Below, in pieces: positions 13,132 to 25,030 of a DNA stretch of 64,000 nucleotides. The position numbers and the translations under genes were made by a program. The stretch is from Chiua virens (lineage: Eukaryota > Basidiomycota > Agaricomycetes > Boletales > Boletaceae), in assembly GCA_019787685.1 (NCBI GenBank), contig JAHNUO010000002.1, positions 186,001 to 250,000 of the forward strand. The letters run 5' to 3'. The stretch's first letter is position 1. The number at the start of each line of letters is the position of its first letter. The notes under the pieces were generated by a model, which saw only the letters and a program-made list of their open reading frames with translations, was not told where the DNA came from and did no database searches.

Positions 13132-13889
13132 CTAGGCCACGATCGATTTCATTGCGACAGAACTCGTAACGATGTTGTTGATCATCGCTCTTTCATCTGG
13201 ACTGTTCCCCGTCACATCCTTGAACGATGGCTCCTGATCAAGCTTGTAAAGCTGGATGTGTGTTCAGACAGGGCGAGCAGACGGAAAGGGGGACTCGCCT
13301 TCATGACTGCCTGCCAGTCTGTGACCTGCGAAATATTCGCCAACAGGTCTAGTTCCCCATCGACCACCGCACGCATGCTTTCCAGGACGTCTTCCCTCTC
13401 CCACGACGCAATGTGCATGACGATGAGATCGGTCATGGTGTCCGAAACACCATACAGCTTGAATGCCTCCGTTATCTACACAGAGTATGGTACATCGCTG
13501 TCTCGCACGGTGAACACGGCGCGACGTACGTTGTTCGTTGGATTGAGATGCCAGATAATCTCGGAATGAACCGTCTTTGTCCGCATCGTCTTTCCAGACT
13601 CTGCAAACAGCGCCTGCATGGCAGCGGTCTGCAGATGCAACGGACTTGTGATCTGATAGCGATCGATGCCAGCTGGTGGATGGGCAACACGAACGAACTG
13701 ACCAGCTTGGCGTTGATGAACGCGAAATTGACTTGCTCGCGTTCCTTGTTTCCCTCTGGGCCCCGCATCGTCGCCGCCTTGACGATGCGTGCACGGATTC
13801 GCACCCGCATTCTTGACGTCCTTGAACTTGGCCGCAAAGACGACCGGGTGGACGAACTGAGGACATCGGTAGACCTCGACGAGCTCCAT
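13132..13889 (-). CDS. CGI121: KEOPS complex subunit CGI121
   Basis: Cgi121 (TPRKB in animals) is the subunit of the KEOPS/EKC complex that activates the Bud32 kinase and presents tRNA for t6A37 synthesis; the complex is also linked to telomere maintenance. It starts at ATG 13889 with MELVEVYRCPQFVHPV. Later blocks are IRARIVKAATM, VNFAFINAKL, LHLQTAAMQALF, TKTVHSEIIWHLNPTNN and ITEAFKLYGVSDTM, and it ends MKSIVA. The last intron, 13252-13298, begins GCGAGT and ends CAG. Using this GC donor after DWQAVMK restores the conserved LYKLDQEP tail. Its start codon lies only about 53 bp from that of the divergent PDI-like gene, so the two must share a compact bidirectional promoter. Confidence 0.88.
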
Positions 13890-13942
13890 GGCTGTGGTGG
13901 TGTTAATCTAAGCGGCGCTTTCAATGCTTTTCTCATTCAACC
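13890..13942. promoter_or_regulatory. compact bidirectional promoter, CGI121 / PDI-like gene
   Basis: Only about 53 bp separate the start codons of CGI121 (-) and the PDI-like gene (+). Transcription start sites, and probably core elements, must lie within this gap or inside the neighbouring coding regions. I see no TATA box in it. Confidence 0.5.
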
Positions 13943-16063
13943 ATGTTTCATCAGCAACTCACCTTCCTCGTCGCCGCACTCTCCCTCCTCGTCAATGCCG
14001 CGCCCGTAGCAGCCTCCACCGTGCTCACACCGCAAAGCTTTGAGCAGACAATAGCACACGGCGTCTGGTGCGTACATGTCTCGTGTCAACGTGGCCCGGC
14101 TGACTCGCGCGACCAGGTTTGTCGAACACTTTTTCGCCATATTGTCGTCACTGTCGCAATTTCGAGCCTACCTGGAATGACCTCGTCAACCACTACGAGA
14201 GCAAACCTGACCCGGGCGTCCACCTCGCCCAGGTCAACTGCGCCCTCAACGGTGGTACGTCCCATCCCATTCTCGTCCCTTTTCTCGCCCAAAGACCCCT
14301 CCCAGACCTATGCAACGACAATGGCGTGACCGGATACCCACAAATGAATTTGTACCGCAATGGCAGTGTTCGTGGAGATGTACAACGCAGATAGAGAGTT
14401 TCACCTCTTGATAGAGTTTCTGAACAAGCATGCAGAGCCCAAGGGGACGGTTGATGAAGCCGTCCCATCACCATCGCCATCGCAGACGGAACAAGAGGCC
14501 GCCCCGACACCGACACCAACCCTCACGGCTGACCGTCTTATTGTCCAAACACCCCGCTCGAATGCCAACCCGTCTGGAACGGTCGTCTCACTCGACGCCC
14601 AAACTTTTGACAATTTCCTCACACAAGGACCTGCCTTTGTCAAGTTTTTCGCCCCTTGGTATCTAACGACATCCTTGATTCCCCGTGTGCACGCTCATTC
14701 CCCTTTAGGTGCGGCCACTGCAAGAAATTGGCACCGACGTGGATCCAGCTCGGCCGGCACATGCAACACACACTCAATATCGCTGAAGTCGACTGCGAAC
14801 AACACAAGGCACTCTGCACGAGCCAGAGCGTCACCGGCTTCCCGATGATGTTTTACTACGCCAACGGCGTCAAGACCGAATACAGCGGTGGACGGTCGTA
14901 CGACCAGCTCGTCTCCTTTGCCGAAAAGGCCTCTAACCCGTGCGCCCCTCATTCGTTTCTCCACCTCGTGCGACTCACCCCCGGTTCAGAAACATGCAGG
15001 TGATCGACGCTTCGGAGCTCGACCGCGTCGTGCGCGAGCAAGCCGTCTTTTACCTCTTGCTCCACAACGGCTCCGATCCTCACATCGTCGTACGTCTCCC
15101 ATCCGTTCGTGTCCTCCCATTCACCTCTCCCTAGACCGATATCGCCAAAGCGTCCTCCGTCCTCCTCGGCTCCCCACCCATCTACGTCTCCACCGCCGCC
15201 GCCCTCTTCCAAAAATACGTCCCTTCAAGCACCTCCTCGGCGCTCCTCGCGTTCAAAGACCACGACGCGCGCGAGCCCGTCTCGGTTTTCTACCCCATCC
15301 CACCCCCCGCCTCGTCGGCAGCACTCGTCCAGTGGCTCCATACCCACCGCTTCTCCTCCTCGTTCGAGCTCTCCAAAGACGTCTTCCAACAGGTCATGTA
15401 CGCCCCGCACAACCCGCTCGTCGTCATCGTGGCCACGCCCGACAGTCACCGGGGCACCGTGCCTCCCAAGCTCGCCGACATTGCCCAAAAGTGGCGGTTG
15501 CGCAAGTCCGCGACGGGGAGGGAAGTGGTGTTCACGTGGATGGACGCGGGGACGTGGGGCAAGTGGCTCAAGGACATGTATGGCGTCAAACCGGGAACGG
15601 CGCCGGCGATCGTCGTCGCGGATCACGAGGTGCGTGGCTGGTCTTGCGCGTGCGTGTGTGCGCGATGATGACGGGGATGCGGGACAGCGATTGGTGTATT
15701 ATGATAGGGACGCGGCGGGGCATGAGATCGCGTTCAACTCGGTGAGCATCGCGTCGGCGCTGGATGCGATCTTGACGGGCAAGGCGAACCCGAGGCAGTC
15801 GCGTACGGTGGTGGAGCGGGTGGTGCACGTATGTTTTCATTGTCCCATTTTACTCGTGTGTTAGCTGACTCCCGCTGGACAGTCGCTCACGGGCGCCCTC
15901 GTCAGACTGGAAGCGTCCGTCGTGGCGCATCCGTACATGACGGCGGCGGATCATCCTCGGACTCATTGGCGCAGTTGTGCTGGCACTTCGGACGGTATTG
16001 ACGGACGACCCTGTAGATTGGGAGGCAGAGCAACGGCACGTCAAGGGCGGTCGTATCGATTGA
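13943..16063 (+). CDS. protein disulfide isomerase-like protein with two thioredoxin domains and C-terminal TM
   Basis: This is a secretory-pathway thiol oxidoreductase. It begins with a signal peptide (MFHQQLTFLVAALSLLVNA). The first thioredoxin domain has the atypical site SPYCRHCRNFEPTW and the cis-proline block GVTGYPQMNLY. A Pro/Thr-rich linker follows, then a second domain with the classical FFAPW/CGHCKKLAPTW (split by an intron) and SVTGFPMMFYYANG. A degenerate third thioredoxin-like region follows (NMQVIDASEL..., VVIVATPDSHRG, WLKDMYGV). A hydrophobic segment IILGLIGAVVLAL and a short charged tail ending GGRID sit at the C-terminus, as in ER membrane-anchored PDIs. There is no KDEL. 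The join between ...VRLEASVVAHPY and the membrane segment (about 15,900-15,960) does not stay in one frame, so an unrecognised intron or a one-base error lies there. Confidence 0.82.
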
Positions 16064-16330
16064 CAAGTTATCTTTATATGTTATGACCATGTCTTGTGCT
16101 TTTTTGGCGGACACCAATCTAAGTTATGCATGTATCTCGAGCAAAACTTTTTGACAACCACGATGGTGTGAATCGATTCCTCAACTAGCGTACGGGTATA
16201 ATACAGCAGAAACGCAATGCTATTGTACATTGTTAGCGTGCGGCAACAAAGAATGAGCAAATTAGATGATAGGATAGCTTTTATTGCGATGCGAATAACC
16301 AGGTGTTATAAATATGCCGTAGCAAAAAGA

Positions 16331-19300
16331 TCACGGCGAGGAAGACGCGGTGGGGGACTCGGGGTGTGGTTGCGGCGGTGACTGGCCCCAGGGAGCAACC
16401 GCATCGTCGAGCATGATGCCTCGTATCCGGTTGTACACCGCTTCAGGGAAGTGTCTGGACGACAAACAAATGAATACACGCGCTTGCAAATGCGAAGAAG
16501 ACGTACCGTTGTTTCAGCCGTTCGAGGAGCGCTACTGCGCGTTCACGATCACCGGTACCCAGTTCTGCGCGGAACATGGCTTCCCATGTCGATGGCTAGG
16601 GGCGGCACGCGTCAGTAAACTAATGAACACCGAGACACGGGCGAGCTCACCTCTCTGTACGATACCGAGTCTCGTGGCACTGGAGCGGAAGGAGAAGAAG
16701 ACGAGTCGTGTGGGACGTGGTTACCAGGGGCAGCGACGCCGCTGGGTGGATCTGCCAAGCCCTCAAAGATAGCCCGCGCTTTGGCAATATCGCCATCCGC
16801 AGCATACCCCTTAATCAACAGGTTTGCAATGTACGCGGTCATATGCACGACAGAACCCTGCAACCGAGCGAGATACTGCTCCGCGAGATCCATGCGCTTA
16901 CGCGTCACGAGCACGTTGATCAGCGATTCATAGGTGACAGCATCGGGAAGAGGCGTAGAGCTGCGGTTGGACGACGGGTGAGAGGCAATGGACTCGAAGA
17001 CGCTGAGAGCCTTGTCGGTATCCTTCAGGACGCAACCGTAGGCGTTGATCAGCGCAGCCCAGTGGCTGCCTTGAAGACGGACATGCGGGTTCGACTCGAC
17101 ACGCTTGAAAGTGGCTTCCATAGCAGCCACATCGACAGGTTCGATGGTTCCATATGCGTCAATGAGAAGCTACAAGATTTCAGAACCAGATGAATGGGGA
17201 TGCATGGATAACCTACCTTGTACGTGTGCGCGGACGGTCGAACGTTTGCCTCGGTCATCTTGTTCAAGTAAGACAACACCTTTTCCCTGTCTGGTTTCGT
17301 ATGCGTATACAATTGCATCATCGTGTTGTAGGGCGGGATTCGGGGCTTGAAGTTGGGCTGACTTGCCATTTCCGCAAACAGTTGTTCAGCGGCCACGGCG
17401 TCACCGACCCTTGCACATGCAGCAATCACAGCACCATAAGTGATAGACGAAGGCCGAAGCGACGTGTTAGCCTTCATCTGCTGGAAGAGCTCGAGTGCAA
17501 AGTCAGCCTTGCGCGCTTTGGCGAGCTTGGAGATGATTGTGTTATACAGGTACACGTTGGGCCTCGTTCCAAGCATCTGACATTCCGCAAAGAGGGCCAT
17601 GGCATTGGAGGTGTCGTCCGTGGTATCCTTGACGCATTCAATGAGAGATCCATACGCGTCAGGTGAAGGAACACCACCCGCAGCGGTAATCCGATTCCGG
17701 TGCGCATAGGCAGCTTCCATATCACCTCCATGTGCGTAGGCGATGATCATGTTGTCCTCGATCTGGAACCATGCCTGCGATTGCCAAGTAGGGCTTTGTG
17801 CTACGTAGGGCGAAAAGAGAACCTGTTGAGCGATGGAATATACCGACTGCGCTGCCGTGATGTTGCCTGTACGTCCAAGCCCATTGATCAACCTGCCCAG
17901 AGTAGCTGGATGGGGGTAACGAGGGGAATCCGCGGAAACGGCTGCTTGGAGGGCTTTGTAACCATCATTGACCGTGACCGAAGGATGCGAAGGGAACCAT
18001 TGGTCAATTTGCCTACTGAGTTCGGTGTCCATAAAGATTTGTGCTGGAGGTGGAGGAAACTCGGCGGAGGGTAACGGTGGCGTAGATGCACGAGGGACAT
18101 CACTCTCATTGGTTCGTTCGGCCAAAGGTATCCTGAGACGGTCGAAAGACCAGCTAAGACCATCCAAAAATCGGGAAACCTCGCGTTCGCTGTAACTAGC
18201 ATAGAGGGTTTCCGTCAGAGCGACCTGCACTTTGCTGGAGATCCGTCGGAAGTCGACTTCAATGTCGCTCATGGCTTGGAGAAGTGGCATCAGGCCTGTA
18301 TATGCGCAATCTGGGAAGGAAACGTCTGAACTGGCAGGGTTGACCGGGAACTGAGGCCGCACACAGGAGAGTCGTCTCTAGATCCGAGACAGAGGCAAAT
18401 TTTTGAGGAGCCGACATGTATGCGTGAAGAAGAGAACGGGCAATCGAAGGTGTGGTTGGCGAGCCGAGCCACGCGACGTAGGGAACTATTGGTAGCATTT
18501 GCTCCAGAGCGAGAGTGGATGGGGAGGTAGCCACAATAGTGTCCAAATAGCCAGAGAGTATCTTCGTGATTGTTGACTTGTACGTGGCAAGGTTCTTACC
18601 TCCCTTGACAGCCAGGATTTGGTCAGCGACTCTACGAAGGTGTCTACCAATAAATTCGGCAGATTGCCTTGCTTCCTCGGCGTCACCGCGTGATTTGGCA
18701 AAGTTCTCAAGCACAAGGAGGTTCGCTTCAAGAACCATCAGCGTATCCGAGATCTTCAGACCCAAGCGATCTTTGACAGCACAATCAACGAGGGTATCAT
18801 ATAGCCTGTTTAAGTCACCAAGGAGGGTGTTTTGCTGAGACGAGGCTTCTACAAGAGCATCGAGTATGACTGCCCAGCAGACTTGGTCAGGACGCGAGGG
18901 ACTTTGAGTGGGCTCGTCGGTGTGGCTGGATGCAGTAGGTTGCTGAAGAAGGACGGTCGAACCAAGACAATGCAGTTTTGATGTCAGGCTTGGCTGGATT
19001 AACCTGTGATGAAGAAGGGGTACAGAAGCCACTGATGATCGTCGTGAAGGTTGACGAAGCGGGAGACGGAATGGAGGCTAGATTCCCTACTATGCGGATC
19101 AGAATAGACTAGACGGTTTTGTAACGGGAATATTACCTTTCTCAGTAGTTCCACCGTCCATCATCTCCTCGAGCAGACGGAGTGCGCCGGCAGGCTGGCC
19201 AGCCTTGAAATGAGCCTGAATCATTTTGTTCCAAATCCTGAGCTGAATGGGGAACTGTCGATCGACTTCCGTGACAAGGCCACTGGAGCCACGGTCTCGG

Positions 19301-20563
19301 AACTCTTTAAAGACCTCCTTGGCCCCAGTGAGATCACCCGCGTTGACGTAGGTGGACAACAGGTAATAAAACATTAAATCCGTAGGAGGGGGTCGAGACC
19401 GTGCCTCGAGTTGCGCATACACGCGGATGGCAGCGTCGACTGTTGGCATGAGCGGCACAAGAGCGAAGGAGTCCATGATAAGCATTGATTGGGAAATACG
19501 CCACCAATGGTTTCAGTGGCGGCGGCAGAGTCAGATGGAGGAACGGCGACGCAAGCAGCGTCAAATATGCGTAGTGCGGTCGTAAAGTTGTCCTCTGCAA
19601 GCAACGTTACCGTTCGTTTCTCGTCTACCTGTGATTCTTCGCCTGCAACATCGTCGAGCTCCCCGACGGCAGTCAGTCGCCGTCGTTTTGCACGGTACGA
19701 CAGCACCTCGAGAGACTTTTGAACCTCGCGATCTCTGTCTGTGAGTCCAACGATCATGTTGACAAATGTGCCCAAGTTTGGCGTTAGGCCGCGCTGCAGA
19801 AGGGCATTATAGAGGTGTGTGAGAAACGGTGCACCAGTCGCAGAGCCAACGGCGACGAGAGCACGAAGCGCATGGTTGAAATCGAGGAGATTGGGTTCGG
19901 AATAGGTTAGTGATGGCTCTTCTGAGGGGTCGATCAACCATTTGACGTGTTTTCAAGATTGCAGGCGTGTCCTTTTTCGAGAGAGCGTCTTCGAGGGCCA
20001 AGGAAAACGGGGACCAAGCGTTAACAGGCCGGGGTTCCTGTTCTGGAGCTGACTCGCCCTGCTCGTCTTTACTTACAGTGGCGGCGGTATGGCGTTCGCG
20101 TAGCTGCATCTGCATGACGTGCAAGACACTGGATCCCATGGGATCGTGGTCATTGAAGCCAGCAGGGAACGAAAAGGAATGACGACGTGCAAGTGTACGG
20201 GATGGTTTCGATGAGGCGGAACGAGGCGTGATAAAAGTTGCTTTGATGTCCTCTTTATCATCGTCGGCCTTGGTCGCGCCATCCTGGGTCGCGGAGGAAT
20301 TTGCCTGGGTGATGGCACGTCCGGCACCCTATTGCGAGATAAGCAATGGCCGAGGAGGGGTATACGACACGTACGGTGTAGCCCTTGTAGAATTTACCGC
20401 CAGCATGGAACTTGGCACCCCCTGGGCCTGCACCGGTGCCTGCGCTGCTCCAGGAAGAGCCAGCGCCTGCAGCAGGGGACTGGAGGACATTTCTGAGAGT
20501 GCCGGACTGGTTTTGGACGAGTGCGACTGCACGAGAGGTGTGCAAAAGGAGCTTTGGGAGCAT
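16331..20563 (-). CDS. large pentatricopeptide repeat (PPR) protein, probably mitochondrial
   Basis: This is a helical-repeat RNA-binding protein of roughly 1,250 residues. It starts at ATG 20563 with a basic, Ser/Ala-rich, acid-free presequence (MLPKLLLHTSRAVALV) typical of mitochondrial import. Many 35-residue PPR motifs follow, for example DLMFYYLLSTYVNAGDL, VYLYNTIISKLAKARKAD, SSITYGAVIAACARVGDA, IPPYNTMMQLYTHTKPD, VTYESLINVLVTRKRMD and MTAYIANLLIKGYAADGD. The last exons encode WEAMFRAELGTGDRERA and a tail ending SPTASSSP, with the stop at 16331-16333. The reading frame slips at a TTTT run at 19,950-19,953. Deleting one T joins ...DTPAIL to KHVKWLIDPSEEP, so this is probably a homopolymer error. 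Fungal PPR proteins of this type act in mitochondrial mRNA stability or translation; the specific target is unknown. Confidence 0.82.
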
Positions 20564-20738
20564 TGTTACGATTACAAGGTGTTATAGTAGTGTGAGTGGC
20601 CCGAGCGGGCTGTCGACAACGACGAGGGGAAGCAGTTGGGCGATGCACACGACGACGACGACGAGCTGACTCGAAAACGCGTCGGAAATAAAAAGCAAAA
20701 TTGACCACTCGGAGAAAACCGGGATCAGGTTCCGAATG

Positions 20739-20775
20739 TCCGATGCCGATGCCGATGCCGATGCCGATGCCGAGT
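20739..20775. repeat. hexanucleotide microsatellite (GATGCC)n
   Basis: About five consecutive copies of the hexamer GATGCC lie between the 3' end of the coilin-like gene and the 5' end of the PPR gene. They are outside both coding regions. Simple repeat, likely length-variable among strains. Confidence 0.8.
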
Positions 20776-20786
20776 GCTGACGCGAG

Positions 20787-22367
20787 TCATGTCAAAATCC
20801 GCCAATCGGCAGTTTCGATCTCAGCCCACGTGTGTCGCTCTTCCTCTTGCACAGCCACAGAATCGTCATCAACTGGCCCGCTAAACGACACTTGCTCACG
20901 CTCACGCAGCGTCCGCACCACAACCGTATCGCTATCGCACGACTCCACCTTTCCCACCGTCAGCAGTTGCTCAGGCGTATACGTCACCGGGTTGATGCCG
21001 AGTGTCTGCAGCCAAATCAGTCATTTGACCTTGCACGGTAAACGAGACTAGACCTTGTAGCCGACGATGGTTCCTGGCGCGAGCTGATTCTCTCTCACAG
21101 GCCTCTCCAGCGTAGTCCAGTTCTTCTCAGCCGTCGATTCTAGCCTGTCAACGTCCATCTCCGACGTCGGTTGTGCCGTCTCGTCCCCATAGTCGAGCGT
21201 GATATCGCCACATTCTTCTTTTCCGTAATCGATACGCATCTTGTGCTTTTTCTTTCTCCCGTGCATACCAGCCTCGACATCAATGCTCGTCACGAACACG
21301 TTTGGAGGAAGCGACGCCCGTGACGATGGCGGGATCAAACGAGGGAAAGGACCGTGTCAACGGTGTTTGAGACTTGGGAGTGGCAATCTCCGGCGTAGCA
21401 CCTTCCTCATCCCCAAATATGATCTTTGGAGGAAGAGGCTTGCCCATGAGCGCCTTGAAGTTCCTCGCCTTGTTTTTGTTGCGAAGCGAAAGCGACAGGA
21501 GAGCTGGCATGGCATGCCCGTCCTGGCTGTCATCTAACACTGTTGCTTCGACTTGTGTATTCTCATCTAGCAATATGGCATTTACCCCGGAAACGGGTCC
21601 TCCCTCGGACCCACCCGCAGCCTCGCGCTCATACGTTCGCTTCCGTCGTCGCCTTAGATTCCGCGATCGTGTTTGCAGCTTACCATACCCAGGAGGAACA
21701 AAAGTAGCACTAGTGATAACCAGTCATGCCACGGAATACCGTATGAAATAAGCGGACCTACGGGTGTGTAACGCCTGGCTTCGGTTGTATGACCGGTGCT
21801 ACTTGAACAATTTCTCTTACGTGCACCTTTTTGGGCTCTCCCTTTCGGAAAGAGGGCGTCGTAACACGCGACGAAAGCGTCCGAGTCTGATTCTGATTCT
21901 GAATCCGAGGTCTCTGAGTCGGACTCGGACTCCGATGAAGAGGTGGTGGACTCGGTATCAGACTCGAAGCCCGACGTCGACGTCGACACAGGTCGTTTCC
22001 GTTTGTGCCCCACCAGTGAAGATGTTTTTACCGCACGCGACTGTCCTGCGGTCGCCGACTCGCTGGAATACATCTCCTGCACGCCGACACTGTACGCCAG
22101 TTATCACATTGAGAAGCGACTCGATCTGGATACAAACTCACTGAATCAGGTCGCCGTCTCGCACGACACTGATGTCTGAACTGTCGAGCAACTCGAAACC
22201 ATCGAGGGTGAGATGGAAGGAAGAAGGGGTTGAGTCCGCAAAAGGCAGGGATGGATGTGGAGAGGAGGGACTTGAACGCGGATATAGGTTTGTGTGTGCT
22301 CTTGTGAGAGGGGGAGCCAGGCTTTGAGTGGGGGCAGCGGTGGGTTGGTCGATATCCTCACCCGCAT
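20787..22367 (-). CDS. coilin-like nuclear protein
   Basis: This resembles p80 coilin, the scaffold of Cajal bodies where snRNPs mature. It starts at ATG 22367 with MRVRISTNPPLPPLKAWLPL, the beginning of the coilin N-terminal self-association domain. That domain closes with FELLDSSDISVVRDGDLI, matching the family's 'LRDGD' signature. The middle is disordered, with an acidic serine run (alternating Ser/Glu/Asp) near 21,900, then RKRNCSS-type basic patches. The C-terminal part (LAPGTIVGYK, INPVTYTPEQLLTVGKV, DSDTVVVRTLREREQVSF) corresponds to the atypical Tudor-like domain. It ends ADWRILT at 20787. Between about 22,230 and 22,310 the frame must shift to connect the two halves of the N-terminal domain, so a sequencing indel or an unusual junction is likely. 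The assignment rests on both terminal domains and their order. Confidence 0.68.
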
Positions 22368-22565
22368 GTTCAGGTCAAAGAACAATTACCCCTAACGGTT
22401 TAAAACTCCGATACCCTCTACCTTGGACTACAAAAACGTTGAATTCATAAGTAAGAGGAGACCGACGAAGCGTTCATATTATTCTGTCTGTCACTACTAA
22501 CATAATATTCGAACCGAGCACTTGCTAACTCATAAGTTACATTTCACAAAACTTTGGGTCGAGAT

Positions 22566-24145
22566 CTACTGATCTGACACGACGACGACACTCTTTCCCG
22601 TGTTCGTGCCTTTCTGGACAGCCAAAATCTTCCTCTCCCGCACTTTGAAGGCCTCTGGAAGATATCCTCTTTAAACTTGAGTTCGCCAGATGCAATGAGT
22701 GCAGGCATTTCAACATCGAAACCATCCTTGTACTTCGGATGAATGGAGGTCACAACCAAACCGTAAATTTTGATCTCGCGCGCAATAATTTGCATCAAGT
22801 TCTGGTGGGTATATGAGGATGGACCCGAAGACTCGGACCTATGACTTACCATTACTGGATATGGCTTTATGTTGTATCCAGAAATCATTCCACATTCCTA
22901 GGAACATGGTTAGGAATGGAAAGATTCTTCCTGAACAGCCCAACTTACAATGAAGCGCGCATTCTTCGCTGCAGCTGCCAGTGCAGCCTCGAGAGTTTCG
23001 CCCCCGACATTGTCCCAATACCTTATCAAACTTAGTTATTCGTGCTCACCAAGTCAAATCGACGAAATGACATACACATCGATTGGGCCTTCTTTCTCGA
23101 GTACCTCGGATGTTTTTGTGGTCTTGTAGTTGAAGACGACGTCAGCACCAAGTTCCTTCATGAAAGCGACTTTCTCGTCAGAGCCGGCCGAGGCGATCAC
23201 TTTGAGACCGTCGCGTTTCGCAAGCTGAATGACGAGACTAAAGGACTGTGAATTCAGAAATAGCGTCTGACAGTGTGGAATGAAGTGACGCACGATCCAA
23301 CTGCGCCTGCACCAGTGCTTATGAATGCAACTTCCCCCTTTACATCGCCATAAGACAGAGCCTCGGTAGCCAACAGGATGATTGACGCACCTTCTTTGCC
23401 TGTGCATACTCCTTCCAACCACTGTAGGCGGTTGCACCTTTGAAGTAAGTGAGTCGCATGTTGTGTTCTCGGCATGTCATAGAACCTACCGGGCATACCA
23501 ACAGCTCCGACGAACACGCTCCAGGGGAGGTTGTGTTTGTTCTCTATTTTGGTGATCATGAAGCCCTCGATGTGAGTGACCACCGAGTACTCCTCGAACG
23601 CTGTGTCATACTAAGATCCAGCGACTCTTGCTATACCATCACGAATTACTCACACAGCATGCCAGACACATGATCGCCAGGATTAAAGGTGGGATTCTCG
23701 GAACGAAGAACGACGCCTACACCATAATTTTGGAGCCTGGAATGTCGTTGGCAACCTGTGTCACACTCCGGGGGAAAGAGACACTACTCACGGTTGTCCA
23801 AGTTGAAAAGGATCCTAGCCGGACGTCCGTCAGCTATTAGGACACCATATTGGATGGGGTACCACGACGGCTCACATTGTATGACTTGACAGCCAAGTCC
23901 CTCATACGGCCTCGCAAATACGGGTCAATCGACAAGACCAAGGTTTTCAAGAGAATGCCGCCGTTAAGAGGTACATTCTCTAGGTCGATCGTCTGGGTTG
24001 TATCGTGCACGACGGTGCGACCGGGAACAGGGTAATCTGTCACCAAGAGCGATGTCAATGATGATACGCATGCTCGGACTTATGACGTTGACTCACCTGT
24101 AGGAATCTCGTTAAAGATCGCGCGTGCATTGGTAGTGGGTGCCAT
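22566..24145 (-). CDS. NADPH-dependent MDR oxidoreductase (leukotriene B4 dehydrogenase / prostaglandin reductase type)
   Basis: This is a zinc-independent medium-chain reductase of the PTGR/LTB4DH type that reduces the C=C bond of enones and enals with NADPH in the cytosol. It starts at ATG 24145 (MAPTTNARAIFNEIPT). Blocks are LENVPLNGGILLKTLVLSI then DPYLRGRM, VFVGAVGMPG followed over an intron by TAYSGWKEYAQAKK, the nucleotide-binding GEVAFISTGAGAVGS, LVIQLAKRDGLKVIASAGS, EKVAFMKELGADVVFNYK and GPIDVY. The C-terminus LAVQKGTNTGKSVVVV then SDQ (stop 22566-22568) is in a different frame from the preceding ELKFKEDI. The switch near 22,660 is a one-base difference. At least seven short introns are present. 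Function of the fold is secure; the substrate is not. Confidence 0.85.
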
Positions 24146-25030
24146 TGTTCTGAGAGTGGGTTTGGAAGGTTCTGGGAGACAGAAACTGAGAGCCATCTGA
24201 GGCTATAAGTATCCTGCCCATGATACGGGTGATCACAAATCACTAAAGGATATCTGTCAGCCCGAACTTGGATGAACTAAAGAGTTTCCCATGCAAAGTG
24301 ATGGTCATGACAAAGTGGAGCGAGTGCTGACTGGACTCAGTATTCAGCTCCGTCAAACTTTCTGAGGTAAGTGTAAGCCCGGGCCGGCCACTGTAAATGT
24401 TCCGGTCCCGGTGACACTGCACTCCTTGTCTGGTTGCCCGACCGTGACATCCTCCGTCGAGGTTGGCTGTAAAAAATCTATCTGACCTCCCTCATTTTCA
24501 CTTCAAATCGTCAAAGTTGGACACATTCCGAGCAGGAGGAACAGGTGATGCATCTTGCAAGCTCCTCATCGTCATTTAATTTCACTACATACTTATTACT
24601 GTGCTTTAAAGATACCAATTCGCTGCCACTAATGCCAGGGCCACCTATTACATGTGTACCTAACGTATCATGCACAACAAGTTCATTGGTCACATCTGCC
24701 ATGACCTTGAGTGGATATCGATACTCGCCTGAAGTTCATCCGCAACTGAATCAAGCAAGCCAACACGGAACTCACACTATTGTGTGCCAGGTGTATCGGG
24801 AGGAAAAAAAAGGAATGATAACTACAAGTGAAATGTCTCCACGAATACGATTTCACAGGCGATTGTGATTGGAACTCTAACTTTTAAGGTATGCCGTTTC
24901 TTTGTCAGATGCTACTCTGCTTCAGCTAACGCCAACTCATTGTGTGCGAATAGAAAATGTTCCTTATCCCAAAATACCTAGAGCCTACGCGCGCCGACGG
25001 CTTCGTGGTCAGACTAGGCCTACGGATGGC
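24146..25030. other. intergenic, no gene seen
   Basis: I found only short unsupported frames here. The sequence separates the MDR reductase promoter from the 3' end of the hypothetical gene on the same strand. Confidence 0.5.

Noticed and set aside
14888..15745. Long plus frame of 285 codons, Arg/Pro-rich
   Set aside because: It is an out-of-frame reading of the PDI-like gene exons. The true frame contains the thioredoxin motifs.
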